This document shows positions 14,033 to 17,146 of a stretch of DNA of 17,146 bases, one piece after another. The translations under genes and the position numbers were made by a program. The stretch spans positions 1-17,146 of the forward strand of contig DASTCC010000284.1 in NCBI GenBank assembly GCA_035711465.1, in the 5' to 3' direction. The first letter of the stretch is position 1; each line of letters opens with the position of its first letter. This DNA comes from DASTCC01 sp035711465 (lineage in GTDB: Bacteria > Acidobacteriota > Vicinamibacteria > Vicinamibacterales > SCN-69-37). A model generated the notes under the pieces. The model did not search any database. It was not told the origin of the DNA and was given only the letters and a program-made list of their open reading frames with translations.

Positions 14033-15280
14033 TTACCAGACGAAGAGGACGATGTTCGAGCGCTCGGCCGTGCCCCACTGACCGGAGCGGGCCGGCGTGC
14101 TCACCGCGACGCCGATGGTCTCGCCCGGACTCGGGTGCCAGTTGTTCATCGGCGGCGAGTCGTAGAAGACGCCCGAGCCGACGTGGTCGATCGTCTTGCA
14201 GGTCTGGCCCGGACGCAGCCACTCGCCGGCGCCGCCGTACCACCGGCCGCCGATGTTGGCGAACATCCACTGGTTGCCTTCCACGGTCACACCCGGGATG
14301 TCGAAGAAGCCGAGCACCGGCCATTGGCCGGCCTTCGAATGCGGCGTGCAGAAGTCGGTGCCGATGCGGCGCACCGCGCCCATCGTCGACGTCACCGCCC
14401 AGTTGGCGATGTTCTCGCCCTTGACGATGGTGATGTTGCCGAAGCTCAGCGCGTCGTTCGGGGAGCCGCCGCCACCGCCTGGGCCAGGACCGGGGCCGGG
14501 CTGCGGCGTCGGCGCCGCGGCGCCGGTGACGAACGAGCGCACCGACGACCACGGACTCGAATTGGTGGCATCACCCGCTCGCACGCGCCAGAAGTACCGC
14601 GTGCTGCCCAGGAGCGGCTGTGGGAGCGTGTGGCTCGTCCGCGACGTCTGCTGATCGACCGTGTCAAACGCGACGCGGCCGGCCATCGCCTGATCGGTCG
14701 CGACTTCGAACGTGTAGCGAATGGCGCCGGCGGGGCCCGAGAACTGCGAGTTGGCGACCGTCATCGTCGGCTGCCGCGTCGTCAGCGCCGCGCCATCCGT
14801 CGGGTCCATCTGGATCGGCGCATGGATGATCACCGGCGTGTAGACGCGGAACATCGACGGCTCGGAATAGACGCCGGCGTTGGCGCCGTCCTGCGCCATG
14901 ACGTGCCAGTAGTAGGTGCGCTCGGGCTGAAGATTCTGCGACAGCTGATAGAGCGTCCGGCCCTCGGCGCCGGACGGGATGCCGGTCTGCCGCACCAGGA
15001 TGCTCGCGAACGTGATGTCGGAGGCGATCTCGATGGTGTAGCTCAGCGGCCGCACGCCGTTCGTCGCCGCGTTGCCGATGGTGAGCGTGATCGGCTGCTG
15101 GACGGTGGCGATCTGCGAGTTGTTCGCCGGCTGCATGGCGACCGGCTGGGTGATATCCACCCCGGCGATCGGCCCGGCGACGGTGGGGCTGAGGGGGCTG
15201 GAGCTCTTGTCGGTCTCGCAGCCAGCGAGCGCGGTGAGCGCGACGAGCACGAAGGCAGAAGCGGATGAACGCATGCGCAT
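14033..15280 (-). CDS. Lipoprotein with two FN3/Ig-like domains and a conserved C-terminal domain
   Basis: 415 residues from the ATG at 15280. An in-frame GTG at 15307 would add nine residues in front of the twin-arginine start and spoil the signal. The signal ends in a clean lipobox LAGC (Cys21). Two beta-rich domains follow, each with the FN3-like ending TYYWHVMAQD or RYFWRVRAGD. A linker of Pro-Gly and Gly repeats precedes the C-terminal domain (about 276-415). That domain has EGNQWMFANIGG, WYGGAGEWLRPGQTCK and STPAR, and ends NIVLFVW. It is closely similar to the C-terminal domain of the gene at 15441-16604; two cysteines are shared. No catalytic motif is recognised. Probably an envelope-anchored adhesin or binding protein. 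Lies downstream of a strong terminator, so it probably has its own promoter. Confidence 0.8.
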   Translation of the reverse strand: MRMRSSASAFVLVALTALAGCETDKSSSPLSPTVAGPIAGVDITQPVAMQPANNSQIATVQQPITLTIGNAATNGVRPLSYTIEIASDITFASILVRQTGIPSGAEGRTLYQLSQNLQPERTYYWHVMAQDGANAGVYSEPSMFRVYTPVIIHAPIQMDPTDGAALTTRQPTMTVANSQFSGPAGAIRYTFEVATDQAMAGRVAFDTVDQQTSRTSHTLPQPLLGSTRYFWRVRAGDATNSSPWSSVRSFVTGAAAPTPQPGPGPGPGGGGGSPNDALSFGNITIVKGENIANWAVTSTMGAVRRIGTDFCTPHSKAGQWPVLGFFDIPGVTVEGNQWMFANIGGRWYGGAGEWLRPGQTCKTIDHVGSGVFYDSPPMNNWHPSPGETIGVAVSTPARSGQWGTAERSNIVLFVW

Positions 15281-15374
15281 CGAACGTGACCCCGAATGAA
15301 TGTCCACCGGAGGGGACCGGCCGTTAGGGGTTATCGGTTCGATGCAGGGGCGGGTTTAGGCAGGAAATCCAAGG

Positions 15375-15412
15375 AAAAAGGGGCGCCGCGTCCCTTTCAG
15401 GCGCGGCGCCCC
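15375..15412 (-). terminator. Rho-independent terminator of the OMP-lipoprotein operon
   Basis: On the minus strand GGGGCGCCGCG, an 11-nt loop and CGCGGCGCCCC form a perfect 11-bp stem followed directly by TTTTT. It begins 28 nt after the stop at 15441. This is the clearest terminator in the window. The 15281-15374 stretch beyond it shows no promoter I can defend. Confidence 0.85.
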
Positions 15413-15440
15413 CCGGTGAGAAGCCGATGACGACCGTCCG

Positions 15441-16604
15441 CTACCAGACGATCAGCGCGACGTCCGTGCGCTGATCCAGGGTCTTCATGTCCGGCCAGAA
15501 GCGGGCCGGGGTGCTCGACATGACGCCGAAGACCTCGCCGGGCCGCGGCCGCCACGACGCGATCGGATTCTGCGTGAACGAGTCGTGGCCGATGTTCTCG
15601 TCCACTTCCTTGCAACCCTGGCCGGGCCGGTACCAGTCGGCCGCGCCGCCATACCAGGTGCCGTTGATGTTCGCGAATATCCACTGGTTGCCTTCGAGCC
15701 GGACGCTTGGATCGCCGAAGAAGTCCGTGGACGGCCAGACGCCGAGGCGCGTGTGTTCGATGCAGAGTTGCCCGTTGCTGTGCGACGCGCTGGTGATCTT
15801 CGACGTCTCGGCCCAGCCGGAGATGTTCGGGCCCATCTGATAGACGACCTTGGTCAGATCGATGCCGAACTTGCGCTCGAAGCCGGCGGCGCTGCTGAAC
15901 GAGCCATCGACGCCGTTGCCGAGATCGCGGGCGCGCGCGCGCCAGAACAGGTTGCCTTCCGGCAGGTCCGTGCTCGGCGTCCAGCTGGTCGTGGCCCCGG
16001 CGCCGCCCTGCTGCTGGACCGTCTGACTGGCGATGATCGAAGCGAACGAGGACGAGCTCGAGACCTGGAACTCGTACGAGATCGTGCCCGGCTCGCCGGT
16101 GAAGGTCGAATTGGTGATCCGGAACGTCGGCCGCGCGTTGAACACCGACGCGCTGGCGGCCGGGTCGACGAGCACTGGCGCGTTGAGGACGATGTTCGGC
16201 TTGACGAAGAAGCTCTGCGTGCCTGAAGGCTCGCCTTCGACGCCATCGAGCACCGCGCGCCAGCGCCAGTAGTACGTGGTGTTGCCGGCCAGCGAGCTGA
16301 CAGTCACCGTCGTCGTGCCGCCCGCGCCCTCGGGAATGCCCTGCTGCGAGAACACCACGTTCGAGAAATCGGCGTTCGAAGCGACGTCGACGTTGTAGGT
16401 CGGCGCCGGGCCGGTGTGCACGGCGTTGACGATCGTCAGCGTGATCGGCTGCTGGTTGAAGTTGAAGTTGGTGCCGTTGGCCGGACCATTGCTGATCGGC
16501 GCGGTGAAGGTGGTCGACGGGCGCGTCGGATTCGACGTGCCGCACGCCCAGACGGTGGAAAGCGCTGCTGCGGTCAGCGCGACGGGAATCAGTCGTACGT
16601 TCAT
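15441..16604 (-). CDS. Lipoprotein paralogue with two FN3/Ig-like domains and the same C-terminal domain
   Basis: 387 residues from the ATG at 16604. A TTG five codons upstream is possible but less likely. The signal ends at VWAC (Cys21), a poorer lipobox than in the paralogue. Two beta-rich domains contain QQPITLTIVNAVHTG and NTTYYWRWRAV; the first repeats QQPITLTI from the other gene almost exactly. The C-terminal domain (about 249-387) has EGNQWIFANING, WYGGAADWYRPGQGCK, PGEVFGVMSSTPAR and VALIVW. There is no Pro-Gly linker. It lies 16 nt after the stop of the outer-membrane protein gene, so the two are co-transcribed up to the terminator. Probably an envelope-exposed binding protein arising from a tandem duplication; its ligand is unknown. 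Confidence 0.8.
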   Translation of the reverse strand: MNVRLIPVALTAAALSTVWACGTSNPTRPSTTFTAPISNGPANGTNFNFNQQPITLTIVNAVHTGPAPTYNVDVASNADFSNVVFSQQGIPEGAGGTTTVTVSSLAGNTTYYWRWRAVLDGVEGEPSGTQSFFVKPNIVLNAPVLVDPAASASVFNARPTFRITNSTFTGEPGTISYEFQVSSSSSFASIIASQTVQQQGGAGATTSWTPSTDLPEGNLFWRARARDLGNGVDGSFSSAAGFERKFGIDLTKVVYQMGPNISGWAETSKITSASHSNGQLCIEHTRLGVWPSTDFFGDPSVRLEGNQWIFANINGTWYGGAADWYRPGQGCKEVDENIGHDSFTQNPIASWRPRPGEVFGVMSSTPARFWPDMKTLDQRTDVALIVW

Positions 16605-16620
16605 GGGCCTCACTCTCAAG

Positions 16621-17146
16621 TTAGAACCGGTAGCCGCCGCCGAGGACGAGCCGTGTCACGTTGGTCCGGTCATCGCCGCCGATGCTCAGGAACCGTAGAC
16701 CGGCATCGAAGTACCAGGACTCACGGAAGGGCACGACCATCCCGAACCCGCCGCCCACGGCCGCTTCACGCGACTGGCCGATCAGGTCCTCGCCGAGCGT
16801 GACGCCGAAGTTCGGCAGCGTGTCCGTAATATCGGCGCCATTGAGCGTAAACGTAGGCTGCTTGTCCAGCCGCGCCCCGCCGAGTTGGAAGATTGCATAG
16901 GGTTTGAAGCGGGCGTTCTGCTCGAAGACCCACCGCAGGCCCACCCCGAAGTAGTTGGTCGGGACATCCACCTCAGACGAGGTCGAGCCGCCCTGGGTGG
17001 ACTGGATGAAGTCGGCAATCGTGGCGGCGCTGTCGAGCTGGCGCTGGGTGACGAGGTTGCCGAACCATACGCCTTCGACCATCACGTCGAGGTTTTTCCA
17101 CAGCCGGTAGCCGACTTCTCCGCCGAACACGGGCCCGAACTTCTCC
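16621..17146 (-). CDS. Outer-membrane beta-barrel protein, C-terminal part
   Basis: At least 175 residues; the start lies beyond the right edge (a GTG at 17130 is inside the open frame). Alternating hydrophobic strands with aromatic belts are visible: YFGVGLRWVF, KPYAIFQLGGARL, GGGFGMVVPF, WYFDAGLRFLSIGG. The chain ends VLGGGYRF-stop, and a terminal Phe is the usual signal for BAM-assembled barrels. It fits the OmpA/OmpW-like 'outer membrane beta-barrel' group and shows no C-terminal peptidoglycan domain. The stop at 16621 is 16 nt before the lipoprotein ATG at 16604, so the two share an operon. Function could be structural or porin-like; the sequence does not tell. Confidence 0.75.
   Translation of the reverse strand, partial: EKFGPVFGGEVGYRLWKNLDVMVEGVWFGNLVTQRQLDSAATIADFIQSTQGGSTSSEVDVPTNYFGVGLRWVFEQNARFKPYAIFQLGGARLDKQPTFTLNGADITDTLPNFGVTLGEDLIGQSREAAVGGGFGMVVPFRESWYFDAGLRFLSIGGDDRTNVTRLVLGGGYRF

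Overview
This is a high-GC bacterial window, probably a chromosomal stretch from an acidobacterium-like organism. That placement is an inference from overall style: GC-rich codons, GTG starts, translationally coupled glycosyltransferase operons, HYR/FN3-type lipoproteins and a terminal-Phe outer-membrane barrel. No rRNA or marker gene is present to confirm it. The only mobile-type sequence is a short heptamer repeat. I found no tRNA, CRISPR array or insertion sequence.

Positions 1-12701 form a surface-glycan biosynthesis region with four transcription units. (a) A leftward operon starts at 3868. It encodes a GT4 glycosyltransferase, a SAM methyltransferase, an extended-SDR epimerase/dehydratase, a hexapeptide-repeat acyltransferase and the first 62 residues of another GT4-like protein that leaves the window. 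Most junctions overlap (ATGA or 20 bp). (b) A rightward gene at 3989-5014 encodes a flippase-like (LPG synthase TM) membrane protein. (c) A leftward pair (8509 to 4953) encodes two large GT-C-like membrane proteins joined by a GTGA overlap. The second overlaps the end of unit (b) tail-to-tail by 62 bp. (d) A rightward operon (8580-12701) encodes a NodB-type polysaccharide deacetylase, a GT2 glycosyltransferase and a flippase fused to a SAM methyltransferase. Units (c) and (d) diverge from a 70-bp gap in which both predicted transcripts start at or within a few bases of the start codon.

Positions 12827-17146 form a leftward envelope region. A C-terminal outer-membrane beta-barrel fragment and a lipoprotein (15441-16604) form an operon that ends in a clear intrinsic terminator. 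A second, paralogous lipoprotein follows (14033-15280), then a separately promoted HYR-GDSL esterase-like lipoprotein. The two paralogous lipoproteins share two FN3/Ig-like domains and a strongly conserved C-terminal domain of about 140 residues that I cannot assign.

Working model (inference): glycosyltransferases, the epimerase, the methyltransferases and the acyl/deacetyl modifiers build a decorated glycan. The fused flippase moves it across the inner membrane, and the GT-C proteins transfer sugars on the periplasmic side. The most unusual items are the flippase-methyltransferase fusion, the paired lipoproteins with an unassigned domain, the leaderless divergent promoter and the loss of the block III Asn in the GDSL protein.
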